Below are positions 26,540 through 35,981 of a stretch of DNA of 64,000 bases, piece by piece (position 1 is the first letter of the stretch; each line of letters opens with the position of its first letter). Below the pieces are notes generated by a model. It did not search any database and was not told the DNA's origin. It saw only the letters and a list, made by a program, of their open reading frames with translations. The translations under genes and the position numbers were made by a program. This stretch comes from Porphyromonas macacae DSM 20710 = JCM 13914 (GTDB lineage: Bacteria > Bacteroidota > Bacteroidia > Bacteroidales > Porphyromonadaceae), in contig NZ_KB904153.1 of NCBI RefSeq assembly GCF_000379945.1, positions 1 through 64,000 of the forward strand. The letters run 5' to 3'.

Positions 26540-28336
26540 ATGTCCATCATTACAACTATTGAAAAGAGTGTGGCCGATGCTGTGAAAGCATTGTACGGCC
26601 AAGAACCGAAACCCGAACAAATTCAACTTCAAAAGACCAAGAAGGAGTTTGAGGGACATTTGACCGTCGTAGTATTTCCTTTGTTGAAAATATCGCATGC
26701 AGCTCCGCAGCTAACGGCAAAAGCCATAGGTGATTATCTGTTGACCAACCAACCTTTGGTCAGTCATGTGCAGGTAGTAGGTGGTTTTCTCAATCTGACG
26801 ATCGCCGACGCTGTATGGTTAGGGTTGTTGGATTTTATTCGTAAAACAAAAGATTTTGGACATATTGCGCCTGCTGAAGAAAGCCGATTGGTGATGATCG
26901 AATACTCTTCGCCTAATACGAATAAACCTCTTCATCTTGGCCATGTGCGCAATAATCTGCTCGGGTACAGCCTTGCCAAAATATTAGAAGCGAATGGCCA
27001 CAGGGTGGTGAAAACGAATATCGTTAATGACCGGGGTATCCATATTTGTAAATCCATGTTGGCATGGCAGAAATGGGGTGAAGGTATCACTCCAAAGAGT
27101 TCCGGAAAGAAAGGCGATCATTTAATCGGCGATTTCTATGTGCTCTTTGATCAGAAGCTAAAGGCTGAAGTTAAAAGCTTGATGGAAAATCAGGGACTTA
27201 CCGAAGAGCAGGCAAAAGAGGTGAGTCCGTTGATGGCAGAGGCTCGTGATATGCTTCGTCGCTGGGAGCAAGGTGACCCTGAGATACGTGATTTGTGGAA
27301 GAAAATGAACGATTGGGTTTACGAGGGATTTGATGAAACGTATCGGATGATGGGTGTTTCGTTCGACAAAATATATTATGAATCCGATACCTATTTGGTG
27401 GGTAAAGAAGAAGTTCTGCGCGGACTTGACGAAAAACTTTTTATTCGAGATGAAGACGGTTCTGTATGGGCAGATTTGACAGATGACGGTCTGGACCGTA
27501 AGATTCTGTTGCGTGCGGATGGAACTTCTGTATATATGACACAGGACATCGGTACTGCTAAGATGCGTTTTCAGGATTATCCGATAGATAAAATGATTTA
27601 TGTGGTTGGAAACGAGCAGAACTATCATTTTCAGGTATTGAGCATTCTGTTGGATCGTTTGGGCTTCGAGTTCGGTAAGGATCTTACACATTTCAGTTAC
27701 GGTATGGTTGAATTGCCGGAAGGGAAGATGAAGAGCCGTGAGGGTACGGTGGTGGATGCTGATGATTTGATGAGCGAGATGATTGCCACGGCACGTGATA
27801 TCGCCAATGAAATGGGGCGCGCCAAGCATATGGATGCTGCTGAAGTCGATGAAGTGGCTCGCCGCGTGGGATTAGGTGCTCTGAAGTACTTCATCTTGAA
27901 AGTAGACCCCCGTAAGAATATGACTTTTAACCCGAAAGAATCTATTGATTTTAATGGTAATACCGGCTCGTTTATTCAATATACTTATGCCCGTATTCGC
28001 TCTTTGCTTTCGAAGGCTGTGGAAGCCGGATTCGTGGAGCCGGATTCATTGACGAAAGATATCGTCCTCTCAGACAAAGAACAATCTTTGATACAACGTC
28101 TGAGCGAATATCCTGATGTGGTTAGAGAGGCAGGAACCACTTACAGCCCGGCATTGATTGCTAATTACACTTATGAACTGGTTAAGGAATATAATCAATT
28201 CTATCACGACTTTTCGGTTCTTAAAGAAGAAAATGCAGCACTCAAGTCGATGCGTATTGTACTTAGCGGTGCAGTAGCAGATATCGTTCAGCGTGCAATG
28301 GGCTTGTTGGGTATTGAAATGCCCGAACGCATGTAG
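26540..28336 (+). CDS. argS: Arginyl-tRNA synthetase
   Basis: Class I aminoacyl-tRNA synthetase charging tRNA-Arg. The HIGH-type motif appears in SSPNTNKPLHLGHVRNNLLG near 128-147. The second ATP signature is GKMKSREGTVVDADDLM, the KMSK-like form used by many ArgRS. The C-terminal anticodon-binding helical domain includes SFIQYTYARIRSLL and ends MGLLGIEMPERM, the typical ArgRS terminus. Length 598 is normal. It is followed after 36 bases by mnmA, so the two may share a transcript. Confidence 0.97.
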   Translation: MSIITTIEKSVADAVKALYGQEPKPEQIQLQKTKKEFEGHLTVVVFPLLKISHAAPQLTAKAIGDYLLTNQPLVSHVQVVGGFLNLTIADAVWLGLLDFIRKTKDFGHIAPAEESRLVMIEYSSPNTNKPLHLGHVRNNLLGYSLAKILEANGHRVVKTNIVNDRGIHICKSMLAWQKWGEGITPKSSGKKGDHLIGDFYVLFDQKLKAEVKSLMENQGLTEEQAKEVSPLMAEARDMLRRWEQGDPEIRDLWKKMNDWVYEGFDETYRMMGVSFDKIYYESDTYLVGKEEVLRGLDEKLFIRDEDGSVWADLTDDGLDRKILLRADGTSVYMTQDIGTAKMRFQDYPIDKMIYVVGNEQNYHFQVLSILLDRLGFEFGKDLTHFSYGMVELPEGKMKSREGTVVDADDLMSEMIATARDIANEMGRAKHMDAAEVDEVARRVGLGALKYFILKVDPRKNMTFNPKESIDFNGNTGSFIQYTYARIRSLLSKAVEAGFVEPDSLTKDIVLSDKEQSLIQRLSEYPDVVREAGTTYSPALIANYTYELVKEYNQFYHDFSVLKEENAALKSMRIVLSGAVADIVQRAMGLLGIEMPERM

Positions 28337-28372
28337 GTTTTAAATTTGTAAGAAAAGAGAAAATAAGCAGAA

Positions 28373-29533
28373 ATGGCAGTCTGGACCGAAATGTTACAAA
28401 AAAAGGCAGATGGCAGTATGCCCACAGTGGCTGCTCTTGTCTCAGGCGGAGTGGATAGTGCCGTCATGGTTCATGAGCTTGTCGGCCATGGTATAAAGCC
28501 TCATATTTTTTATATCCGGATCGGCATGGATAGCGATGGGTTTACAGACTGCAGCAGCGAAGAAGATATTGAGTTGACAACATTGATAGCACATCGTTAT
28601 AGCTTGCCATTTGATGTAGTTTCGTTGCATGATGAATATTGGGACAGGGTGGTGAAGTATACCATTGAAACGGTTAAGAAAGGATTGACCCCAAACCCAG
28701 ATGTGATGTGTAACAAGTTGATCAAATTTGGTGTGTTTGAAGAACGCTATGGTCATCAGTTCGATTATATCGCTACGGGGCATTATGCGACTACGACCTT
28801 TTTGTTGGGGCATACATTCTTATCGACATCTCCCGATCCGGTGAAGGATCAAACCGATTTTCTGGCACAAATTAATCTGAAACAGGTGAGTAAATTACTC
28901 TTTCCGATAGGCCATATGCAGAAAAATGAAGTACGACAAATTGCAGAGCGTGAGGGACTTGCCAATGCCCATCGGAAAGATAGCCAAGGTATCTGTTTTT
29001 TAGGTAAGGTTAATTATAACGATTTTATTGAACGCGCTCTGGGTACGCGTGAAGGGCGTATTATCGAGCGTGAAACAGGTAAAGTGCTTGGCAAACATAA
29101 AGGATATTGGTTTCATACCATAGGTCAGCGCAAAGGACTTGGTTTAAGTGGGGGACCGTGGTTTGTGGTGAAGAAAGATATCAAACGCAATATCATATTG
29201 GTGAGTCGGGGATACGATCCTGAGGATCAATACGGTATGCACGTTCAGATGGATGAATTCGATTTTATCAGTTTGGATCCATGGAAACTACAGGAGAAGA
29301 AATCACCAGTCGATGAACCTGATGCCGGAGATATAGAGGATATAGATATCACATTTAAGATTAGACATACTCCCGAATTTACTCGTGGCGTTTTATCCTA
29401 TAAACCTGATGCCGGATATACGATAACCAGCAAGGTAAAAATACAGGGGATAGCTCCCGGTCAATACGGTGTTGTTTATGATTGCAATCATCATATCTGT
29501 TTCGGCAGCGGTATGATAACCAAAGGTTTTTAG
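28373..29533 (+). CDS. mnmA: tRNA 2-thiouridylase MnmA
   Basis: Thiolates U34 of tRNA-Lys, -Glu and -Gln. The ATP-pyrophosphatase loop [14 protein letters not shown] lies near 23-36. The catalytic cysteine in [12 protein letters not shown] and the second cysteine in [16 protein letters not shown] are both present, as is YIATGHYA. The C-terminal beta-barrel ends [23 protein letters not shown]. The length of 386 includes a modest insertion compared with the E. coli protein. Note the tRNA-Gln(TTG) substrate encoded 2.3 kb upstream. Confidence 0.95.
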   Translation: MAVWTEMLQKKADGSMPTVAALVSGGVDSAVMVHELVGHGIKPHIFYIRIGMDSDGFTDCSSEEDIELTTLIAHRYSLPFDVVSLHDEYWDRVVKYTIETVKKGLTPNPDVMCNKLIKFGVFEERYGHQFDYIATGHYATTTFLLGHTFLSTSPDPVKDQTDFLAQINLKQVSKLLFPIGHMQKNEVRQIAEREGLANAHRKDSQGICFLGKVNYNDFIERALGTREGRIIERETGKVLGKHKGYWFHTIGQRKGLGLSGGPWFVVKKDIKRNIILVSRGYDPEDQYGMHVQMDEFDFISLDPWKLQEKKSPVDEPDAGDIEDIDITFKIRHTPEFTRGVLSYKPDAGYTITSKVKIQGIAPGQYGVVYDCNHHICFGSGMITKGF

Positions 29534-29559
29534 CAAATGTTTTTTTACAGAAGTTAGTG

Positions 29560-31617
29560 ATGAACGCCAAACCGTTTTCTTTTTTTTCTCTTTTGCTGTT
29601 ATTGCTGTTTTTTACCGTTTCAGCATGCAGACATAAAGAACCGGAAGTGAATATGGAGGTCAGCTCTCCGAGTGAAGAGGTACTATTGTCTTTGCATCTA
29701 TCGCCTTCTGATGGTTCTTTATCTTATAGTCTTGCCTTTCGTGGAAAAGAGGTTATCAAAGAAGCGAGGCTGGGCTTTGAAACAGAAAACGGATTAAATC
29801 TAAATAAAGGTTTCGCTCCGTTAAGATCAATTTGCGGTACGGTCGATAGTACTTATTCTTTACCTTGGGGTGAGAATAAAAGGGTAAAAAATTATTATCG
29901 CTTTCTGGAGATTCCTTTTCGCTGCGCTGACGGTGGTGTACTGACATTGGAAAGTAGAGTTTATGATGATGGAGTCGGGTTTCGTTATCGTTATATCGCT
30001 CCTCCGAATGTCGATTCTGTTTTGATTACGAGAGAGTTAACTGAGTTTGCTTTTACAAAAGATGGCAAGAGTTGGAGTATACCTGCCGATGATGAGACTT
30101 ATGAATTATTATATCGTGAACTTCCTTTGAGTGTTGTTCAAACGGCAAATACGCCGATAACCGTACATACGGAAGATTCATTGTGGATAGCCATTCATGA
30201 AGCGCGATTGGTGGATTTCCCCGAAATGACCCTGAAGCAAAAGGATAGCTTGCTATTCGCATGTGAACATGTTCCCTGGCCGACTGAGAGAGTTGTTGCC
30301 AAAATGCCATCCGTATTCGTTTCTCCGTGGCGTGTTGTTTTGATTGGGAATAAGGCCGTGGATCTGCCGAAGAATAATATTGTACTCAATTTAAATGATG
30401 AATGTTCGGTCGATAAGTCTGCATTGGCGAAACCGATTAAATATATCGGTGTATGGTGGGGGATGCATGTAGGAGTTCACAGTTGGATTCCCGGTGAAAG
30501 GCATGGTTCGATTACAGAGCGGGCTCTTAAATATATCGATTTTGCCGCCCGGCATAATATACAGGGTGTGCTGTTCGAAGGTTGGAATGAAGGCTGGGAG
30601 AGCTGGGGAGGAGAGCAACATTTCAAACAAACATCTCCGGCAGAGGATTTTGATTTGCAAAAGGTGTTGGCTTATGCTAAAGAGAAAGGTATTGCTTTCA
30701 TCCTGCATAATGAAACCGGAGCCAATATGCCTGCATACGAAAGAGATCTGGACAGCGTTATGATATTCTGTCGTGATCATGGAATTCGTTACTTAAAGAC
30801 AGGGTATGCCGGAGGTATTCCCGGTGGGTATAAACATCATGGACAGTATGCCGTCCGTCATTATTTCAATGTTCTTCGTAAGGCTGCGCAAGCCGGGGTC
30901 ATACTGGATGTGCACGAACCGATTAAAGCTACGGGCATGCGTCGAACATACCCGAATATGATGACACGGGAAGGTGCACGAGGCATGGAGTGGAATGCCT
31001 GGAGCGAAGGAAATCCGCCGGAACATGAAACATTGTTACCCTTCACTCGTTTACTCGGAGGTCCAATGGACTATACACCCGGTATTTTTGATATTACTTT
31101 AGAAAAGAGCAAACGATCGGGTGTTTATAAAAAATGGAATGACAATGATATGGGTAACAGCCGGGTAAATACAACTCTGGCCAAACAGATTGCCTTGTGG
31201 ATTACATTATACTCGCCAATGCAAATGGCAGCGGATATGATTGAAAATTACGAGGGGCATGCTGCTTTCCGTTTTTTTGAGGATTACGATGCTGATATAG
31301 ATGAGAGTTTTCCTCTCGATGGTTATCCGGGGCAATTCTATGTTGTAGCTCGCCGTGCCGGAGAGTGTTACTATTTGGGGGCTGTAACGAATGCGGAGGA
31401 GAGGCAGATAGAAGTTTCTTTGGATTTTCTGAAGCCGGAAGTCATTTATGATGCCATCATATATGCCGATGCTCCTGATGCTCATTGGGAGACGAACCCG
31501 TTGGCATATCGAATTCTCGATAAAAAAGTTTCATCCGCAGATCGTATAACCATTTCAATGGCTCCCGGAGGAGGGCAGGCCATTACTTTTATTCCTGATA
31601 AACAAAATTTTAATTGA
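29560..31617 (+). CDS. Glycoside hydrolase family 97, SusB-like lipoprotein
   Basis: Start taken at ATG 29560, where a signal peptide with lipobox-like FFTVSAC begins; an in-frame upstream extension overlaps mnmA. The 685-residue protein has the GH97 N-terminal beta-sandwich, a TIM barrel with GVLFEGWNEGWESW, FILHNETGANMPAYE and GVILDVHEPIKATGMRRTYPN, and the C-terminal beta domain (PGGGQAITFIPDKQN). The glutamates in HNETG and DVHEP correspond to the base pair of the inverting SusB branch, while the aspartate of the retaining branch is not seen, so inverting alpha-glucosidase is more likely than alpha-galactosidase. The site is odd: no SusC/D partners, and the gene is wedged between mnmA and queF. 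Confidence 0.92.
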   Translation: MNAKPFSFFSLLLLLLFFTVSACRHKEPEVNMEVSSPSEEVLLSLHLSPSDGSLSYSLAFRGKEVIKEARLGFETENGLNLNKGFAPLRSICGTVDSTYSLPWGENKRVKNYYRFLEIPFRCADGGVLTLESRVYDDGVGFRYRYIAPPNVDSVLITRELTEFAFTKDGKSWSIPADDETYELLYRELPLSVVQTANTPITVHTEDSLWIAIHEARLVDFPEMTLKQKDSLLFACEHVPWPTERVVAKMPSVFVSPWRVVLIGNKAVDLPKNNIVLNLNDECSVDKSALAKPIKYIGVWWGMHVGVHSWIPGERHGSITERALKYIDFAARHNIQGVLFEGWNEGWESWGGEQHFKQTSPAEDFDLQKVLAYAKEKGIAFILHNETGANMPAYERDLDSVMIFCRDHGIRYLKTGYAGGIPGGYKHHGQYAVRHYFNVLRKAAQAGVILDVHEPIKATGMRRTYPNMMTREGARGMEWNAWSEGNPPEHETLLPFTRLLGGPMDYTPGIFDITLEKSKRSGVYKKWNDNDMGNSRVNTTLAKQIALWITLYSPMQMAADMIENYEGHAAFRFFEDYDADIDESFPLDGYPGQFYVVARRAGECYYLGAVTNAEERQIEVSLDFLKPEVIYDAIIYADAPDAHWETNPLAYRILDKKVSSADRITISMAPGGGQAITFIPDKQNFN

Positions 31618-31620
31618 GAT

Positions 31621-32091
31621 ATGAGTAGTATAAGAGAAGGAGAAAATGAGCTGAGCATCTTAGGCTCACAAACTCGATATAGCCAGGATTATGCTCCTGA
31701 AGTTTTGGAAGCATTTACCAATAAACATCAAGAGAACGATTACTGGGTACGTTTTCACAGCCCCGAGTTCACCAGTTTGTGTCCCATTACAGGGCAACCT
31801 GATTTTGCAACCGTTTATATCAATTACATACCCGATGTTAAAATGGTCGAGAGCAAGAGTTTGAAATTGTATCTCTTCAGTTTCAGGAGTCACGGTGCTT
31901 TTCATGAAGATTGCGTTAATATTATCATGAAGGATCTCATCAAATTGATGGATCCCAAATATATCGAGGTGCAGGGTGATTTTACTCCACGTGGAGGTAT
32001 CAGCATATTGCCTTACTGTAATTATGGTCGTCCGGGAACGTGTTACGAAGAATTGGCGAAGCAGCGATTATTCAATCAATCTACGAGATGA
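31621..32091 (+). CDS. queF: NADPH-dependent 7-cyano-7-deazaguanine (preQ0) reductase
   Basis: Reduces the nitrile of preQ0 to the aminomethyl of preQ1 in queuosine synthesis. The unimodular form of 156 residues shows [23 protein letters not shown] (active-site Cys), the QueF motif [24 protein letters not shown] with its NADPH-binding glutamate, and a conserved [12 protein letters not shown]. It starts three bases after the GH97 stop and its stop overlaps the lipid kinase start, so all three are cotranscribed. The product feeds Tgt, encoded at 41720. Confidence 0.96.
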   Translation: MSSIREGENELSILGSQTRYSQDYAPEVLEAFTNKHQENDYWVRFHSPEFTSLCPITGQPDFATVYINYIPDVKMVESKSLKLYLFSFRSHGAFHEDCVNIIMKDLIKLMDPKYIEVQGDFTPRGGISILPYCNYGRPGTCYEELAKQRLFNQSTR

Positions 32092-33005
32092 AAAACTTTG
32101 TCGTAGCCATTATCAATCCAATATCCGGAACCGGTTCCAAGAACAGTGTGCCGGGGCTGCTGGCCGATGCCTTTCAGAATACGAATACGGATGTTTATAT
32201 AACTTTTTCCAAAGAAGAAGGACACGCTACGAAATTGGCGCAAAGAGCTGTGGAGAAAGGCGCTTCCATGGTAATTGCCGTAGGAGGAGACGGAACGGTC
32301 AATGAGGTCGCAAAAGCGCTTATCAATACAGGTATTCCCTTGGGTATCATTCCAAAAGGTTCGGGCAACGGACTGGCAAGGGCTCTGAATCTGCCCTTGA
32401 ATGAGCAGGGGGCAATTGATGTAATCATGCGTGGTAATAAACGTCTCATCGACTGTTGTAAAGCCAATGAACGTCCTTTTTTCTGCACTTGCGGTATGGG
32501 GTTTGATGCCGAAGTGAGTGAGAAGTTTGCAGAAGCTCCGTTCCGGGGGCCTTTATCCTATGTGCATGCGGTATTGAACAAGTATATCAATTATAATACG
32601 ACTACTTATAAGATTGAGTTTGATGGTCGAAAGATCGAACGTGAAGCTTTTTTGATAGCAGCTGCAAATGCACCGCAATACGGTAATAATGCATACATAG
32701 CACCGGATGCCAGTATGAGTGACGGGGAGTTGGATTTGGTAATCCTCAAACCATTCAAAGATATAGAAGCTGCTCAAATTCTGCTTCAGCTTTTTACTAA
32801 GAATTTGACCAAGAATTCGAATATGGAAGCGTTCAAGACACGAAGAGTGCGGATTATTCGAGAAAAAGCAGGTGTAATGCACCTTGACGGTGATCCGGTG
32901 GAAATGGATAAGGTAATAGATATCGAATGTATTCCCGACTCCATACGGGTAATGGTCCCACGCAAAAAAACGTCTAAGAAAGATAAGGCAGAAGAGAAGA
33001 AATAA
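32088..33005 (+). CDS. Diacylglycerol/lipid kinase family protein (YegS/DgkB-like)
   Basis: ATP-dependent kinase of the DAGK catalytic superfamily. Start at ATG 32088, overlapping the queF stop (ATGA). Conserved: [15 protein letters not shown] near 4-18, [17 protein letters not shown] (the GGDGT motif) near 63-79, [16 protein letters not shown] near 87-102 and, near the C-terminus, [13 protein letters not shown]. Acidic and basic C-terminal tail ([13 protein letters not shown]). Length 305 fits. It may phosphorylate diacylglycerol or a sphingoid/long-chain base; sphingolipids are common in Bacteroidales, so the substrate remains open. Confidence 0.9.
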   Translation: MKNFVVAIINPISGTGSKNSVPGLLADAFQNTNTDVYITFSKEEGHATKLAQRAVEKGASMVIAVGGDGTVNEVAKALINTGIPLGIIPKGSGNGLARALNLPLNEQGAIDVIMRGNKRLIDCCKANERPFFCTCGMGFDAEVSEKFAEAPFRGPLSYVHAVLNKYINYNTTTYKIEFDGRKIEREAFLIAAANAPQYGNNAYIAPDASMSDGELDLVILKPFKDIEAAQILLQLFTKNLTKNSNMEAFKTRRVRIIREKAGVMHLDGDPVEMDKVIDIECIPDSIRVMVPRKKTSKKDKAEEKK

Positions 33006-33076
33006 AGCAGGAAAATGCCAATCGATAGAGAAAAGGCATATCAAAGATAAATTCGTTATATACCCGGTTTATTTTA

Positions 33077-33117
33077 TATAAAGAGAGCGTTATGAATTTC
33101 ATAACGCTCTCTTTATA
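33077..33117. terminator. Bidirectional terminator
   Basis: A perfect 20-base inverted repeat (TATAAAGAGAGCGTTATGAA and its complement) around one central base, 70 bases after the lipid kinase stop and facing the convergent rocA gene. Short A and T runs in the stem ends suit termination from both sides. Confidence 0.8.
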
Positions 33118-33152
33118 ATGACTTAGCAAAGATTTTACCGTCTAATTGAAAA

Positions 33153-33374
33153 TATTGGTGTCCGGTAAAATTTAGGAGGTTAGAGATTTGGAACTAAAAC
33201 CCTTCATATTTCGCAAAAACAACCTTCTAAAAGGGCATTACGAAGAAAAAGGAGTTTGACAATGTTAGAAATGACAGTATGGAAAAATACAAGCCCTCTA
33301 ATTCAAATTCTCTTGTAATCTGCTATAGAACAGTAGTTTTTGAAGGTTCTTCGATTTTTTACCGGACAGCAATA
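33153..33374 (-). mobile_element. 222-bp MITE, copy 2 (inverted relative to copies 1 and 3)
   Basis: Starts TATTGGTGTCCGGTAAAATT and ends in the complement of TATTGCTGTCCGGTAAAA; core 214 bp. Apart from orientation the interior is nearly base-for-base the same as the copy at 53807, so both are recent relative to copy 1. It sits in the space between the bidirectional terminator and the end of rocA, disrupting nothing obvious. Confidence 0.8.
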
Positions 33375-33387
33375 AATTGAAAAGCTG

Positions 33388-35019
33388 CTAATCCTGAGTC
33401 AGGAATGGATATTTGTAGTCCGTAGGAGGCACGAATGTCTCTTTTACACAGCGTGGGCTACACCAACGCATAAGGTTAAGAGGTCCACCGGCTTTATCGT
33501 TTGTTCCGCTTGCACGAGAACCTCCGAATGGCTGTTGTCCTACAACGGCGCCTGTGGGCTTATCGTTAATATAGAAGTTGCCTGCTGCATTTCGCAATTT
33601 ATCCATTGCTTTTACAATGGCATGGCGATCTTTTGCAAAGATCGAACCTGTCAGACCATACATCGTAGTTGTATCACAAAGTTGCAAGGCCTCATCGAAG
33701 TTTTTATCGTCATAAACAAATACGGTAAGAACGGGGCCGAAGAGTTCCTCTTTCATTGTAATATAATGAGGGTCGGTTACTTCGATAACCGTAGGCTCGA
33801 TAAAATATCCTTTGGATTTATCTCCTTTACCGCCGAAAATAATTTTTGCCTCGTTGTCTTTCGCTGCTTTCTCCAAATAGCCCATGATATTGTCGAAAGA
33901 TGCTTCATCGATAACTGCATTTACAAAGTTGCTGAAATCCATTACATCGCCCATCTTGATATCGTCGATCATGGCAGCCATCCGATCTTTGATCTCTGGC
34001 CATAAAGATTTGGGTATATATGCACGAGAGGCTGCCGAACATTTTTGTCCTTGATACTCGAAAGCTCCTCTAACCAAAGCAACACTAACTTCACTCGCAT
34101 CTGCCGACGGATGTACCATTACAAAGTTCTTACCGCCCGTTTCGCCTACTATGCGCGGATAAGAGCGATATTTATCGATGTTTGCTGCCATACCTTTCCA
34201 TAAGGTGTTAAAAGTGGCAGTAGAACCGGTAAAATGCAATCCGGCCAAGTGTTCGCTGGCTGTAACCACATTGCCTATGGTGCTGCCTTTTCCCGGGATA
34301 AAGTTTACAACTCCGTCGGGCAGGCCTGCTTCTTTGAATATCTGCATCAACAGATAATTGCTGTGTAAAGCTGTCGTACTCGGTTTCCACACAGTTGTAT
34401 TACCCATCATGGCCGGAGCCAGATTAAGGTTGGAGGCAATACTGGTGAAGTTAAAAGGTGTGAGGGCAAAGATGAAACCCTCCAAAGGCCTGTACTCCAT
34501 GCGATCCAGAATACCTTTTACGCTGAGAGGTTGCTCTTCGTAGATTTTCCCGGCATAATAGGCTCCGAAGGTCAGGAAGTCTATCAATTCGCAGGGGGCA
34601 TCGATTTCAGCTTGCATGGGGTTTTTGCTTTGTCCCAGCATAACGCTCGCAGCCAGTCGGTATCTGTATTTAGTCGAAATAAGTTCTGCTATTTTCAGCA
34701 TCAGTGAAGCTCTTTCCGTCCATGGCAGATCAGCCCAATCTGCTTTGGCTTTTTGGGCGGCTTTGATAGCTTCTTGCACGTGCTTTTCAGATGCCTTGTG
34801 GTAGGTTCCCAGTTTATGGTGATGATTATGCGGCATAACTACCGATCCTGTATCTCCTGTATGGATTTCCTTACCTCCGATAATCAGGGGAATTTCCCAT
34901 TCCTCATTTTTCAGCTCGTTTAATGCTTCTTTTAATTTTTGCCTTCCTTCGGTGCCCGGGGCATAGCTGAATATAGGTTCATTGACCGGCTTTGCAAAGC
35001 TATAATGAGAATTGTTCAT
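33388..35019 (-). CDS. L-glutamate gamma-semialdehyde (1-pyrroline-5-carboxylate) dehydrogenase
   Basis: Oxidises glutamate semialdehyde to glutamate with NAD+, the shared last step of ornithine and proline breakdown. The 543-residue aldehyde dehydrogenase has RIVGETGGKNFVMVHPSAD with the conserved Glu, EYQGQKCSAASRAY with the catalytic Cys, LHFTGSTATFN, and the C-terminal GAVVGQQPFGGSRASGTNDKAGG typical of P5C dehydrogenases. Third gene of the minus-strand operon rocD-ctlX-rocA: the ornithine aminotransferase upstream makes its substrate. Confidence 0.94.
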   Translation of the reverse strand: MNNSHYSFAKPVNEPIFSYAPGTEGRQKLKEALNELKNEEWEIPLIIGGKEIHTGDTGSVVMPHNHHHKLGTYHKASEKHVQEAIKAAQKAKADWADLPWTERASLMLKIAELISTKYRYRLAASVMLGQSKNPMQAEIDAPCELIDFLTFGAYYAGKIYEEQPLSVKGILDRMEYRPLEGFIFALTPFNFTSIASNLNLAPAMMGNTTVWKPSTTALHSNYLLMQIFKEAGLPDGVVNFIPGKGSTIGNVVTASEHLAGLHFTGSTATFNTLWKGMAANIDKYRSYPRIVGETGGKNFVMVHPSADASEVSVALVRGAFEYQGQKCSAASRAYIPKSLWPEIKDRMAAMIDDIKMGDVMDFSNFVNAVIDEASFDNIMGYLEKAAKDNEAKIIFGGKGDKSKGYFIEPTVIEVTDPHYITMKEELFGPVLTVFVYDDKNFDEALQLCDTTTMYGLTGSIFAKDRHAIVKAMDKLRNAAGNFYINDKPTGAVVGQQPFGGSRASGTNDKAGGPLNLMRWCSPRCVKETFVPPTDYKYPFLTQD

Positions 35020-35043
35020 AAGTTTAATTGATTGTTAATAATG

Positions 35044-35970
35044 TTATAAAAAGATTTCAGCAATCATACATCTGGCAGAGCCACCCCCGTTTGTCTCTAT
35101 TGTGTAGAGTTCAGGAGCTAATATCTTGCTGTATTTTTCTATGTTTTCTATTTGTGTAAAAGTCAGGGAGCGTTTGGCCTCTGCACTCATGATAATGAGC
35201 GATTTACCCTCATCGCTTTCCAATTCTAACATATTTCCGGCAAAGTGGTTTACTTGTTCCAAAGTTATGGTGATGACCTCATGTCCGGTAGATGTCAGTG
35301 AATTTATCACGGTTTCCCGCTCATTGTCGTTTTTGATGGCTTCCAGGCATACCACCGCATAATGTGTGGCTACACACATCATCACATTGGTATGATAGAT
35401 AGGAGCATCATTGGTGTCTGTGGCATGGAAGAAAACCAGAGAATAATCCAGTTCTTCTTTGAATATATCCAGAACTTCAACGGATGAGCGCTCCGATGCA
35501 CAGCAATAGGCTATCTTGTTTATTCTGTCCAAAACCATGCTCCCCGTTCCTTCAAGGTACTTGCGCTGTGCTTCATAGCTTTTCAGGTTGATGATGCGTT
35601 GTACGCCATCTAACTCTCCAACTGTGGCCAGAATGGGCAATTTACGCTCCTGTTGTCTGTTCAAAGCAAACATGGGGTAGAGCACAAGCTCTCCTGTGAT
35701 ATGTGTAGAGAACCAATTGTTTGGGAAAATAGAATCCGGTGTATGAGGTTTGGGTGAGTCTTGCACTACCAAAACGTCCACACCGTTGTCCCTTAAAAGA
35801 GAAACATAGTTGTCAAATTCTTTTTGAGCCTGTTTGGCTACTGTTTCAGGTGAACCTGTCAGTTTTTGAAAAGCATTGTTTGCTGCTGTTTCCGGATTAT
35901 AGCCGAAGACTGCGGGTCTGACCATCAAAATCCGGTTAGTGGCTTGTTTGCGTATCATAGGCACAAACAT
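35044..35970 (-). CDS. ctlX: Citrulline utilization hydrolase CtlX (guanidino-group-modifying family)
   Basis: An arginine-deiminase/amidinotransferase-fold protein. The CtlX family is placed in citrulline use, giving ornithine, and often neighbours rocD. Visible are PDSIFPNNWFSTH near 80-92, the catalytic His region IYHTNVMMCVATHYAVVCLEA, and the terminal catalytic Cys in NGGGSARCMIAEIFL. Start at 35970 is chosen because it lies 11 bases after the rocD stop; Met 35958 is an alternative, and further upstream extension would overlap rocD. Length 308. Cotranscription with ornithine aminotransferase supports ornithine as the product. Confidence 0.9.
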   Translation of the reverse strand: MFVPMIRKQATNRILMVRPAVFGYNPETAANNAFQKLTGSPETVAKQAQKEFDNYVSLLRDNGVDVLVVQDSPKPHTPDSIFPNNWFSTHITGELVLYPMFALNRQQERKLPILATVGELDGVQRIINLKSYEAQRKYLEGTGSMVLDRINKIAYCCASERSSVEVLDIFKEELDYSLVFFHATDTNDAPIYHTNVMMCVATHYAVVCLEAIKNDNERETVINSLTSTGHEVITITLEQVNHFAGNMLELESDEGKSLIIMSAEAKRSLTFTQIENIEKYSKILAPELYTIETNGGGSARCMIAEIFL

Positions 35971-35981
35971 TAGATAAAAAA

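Noticed and set aside
27158-27829. 223-residue minus-strand ORF inside argS
   Set aside because: Fully antisense to a clear synthetase gene, with no recognisable domain and shadow-like composition.
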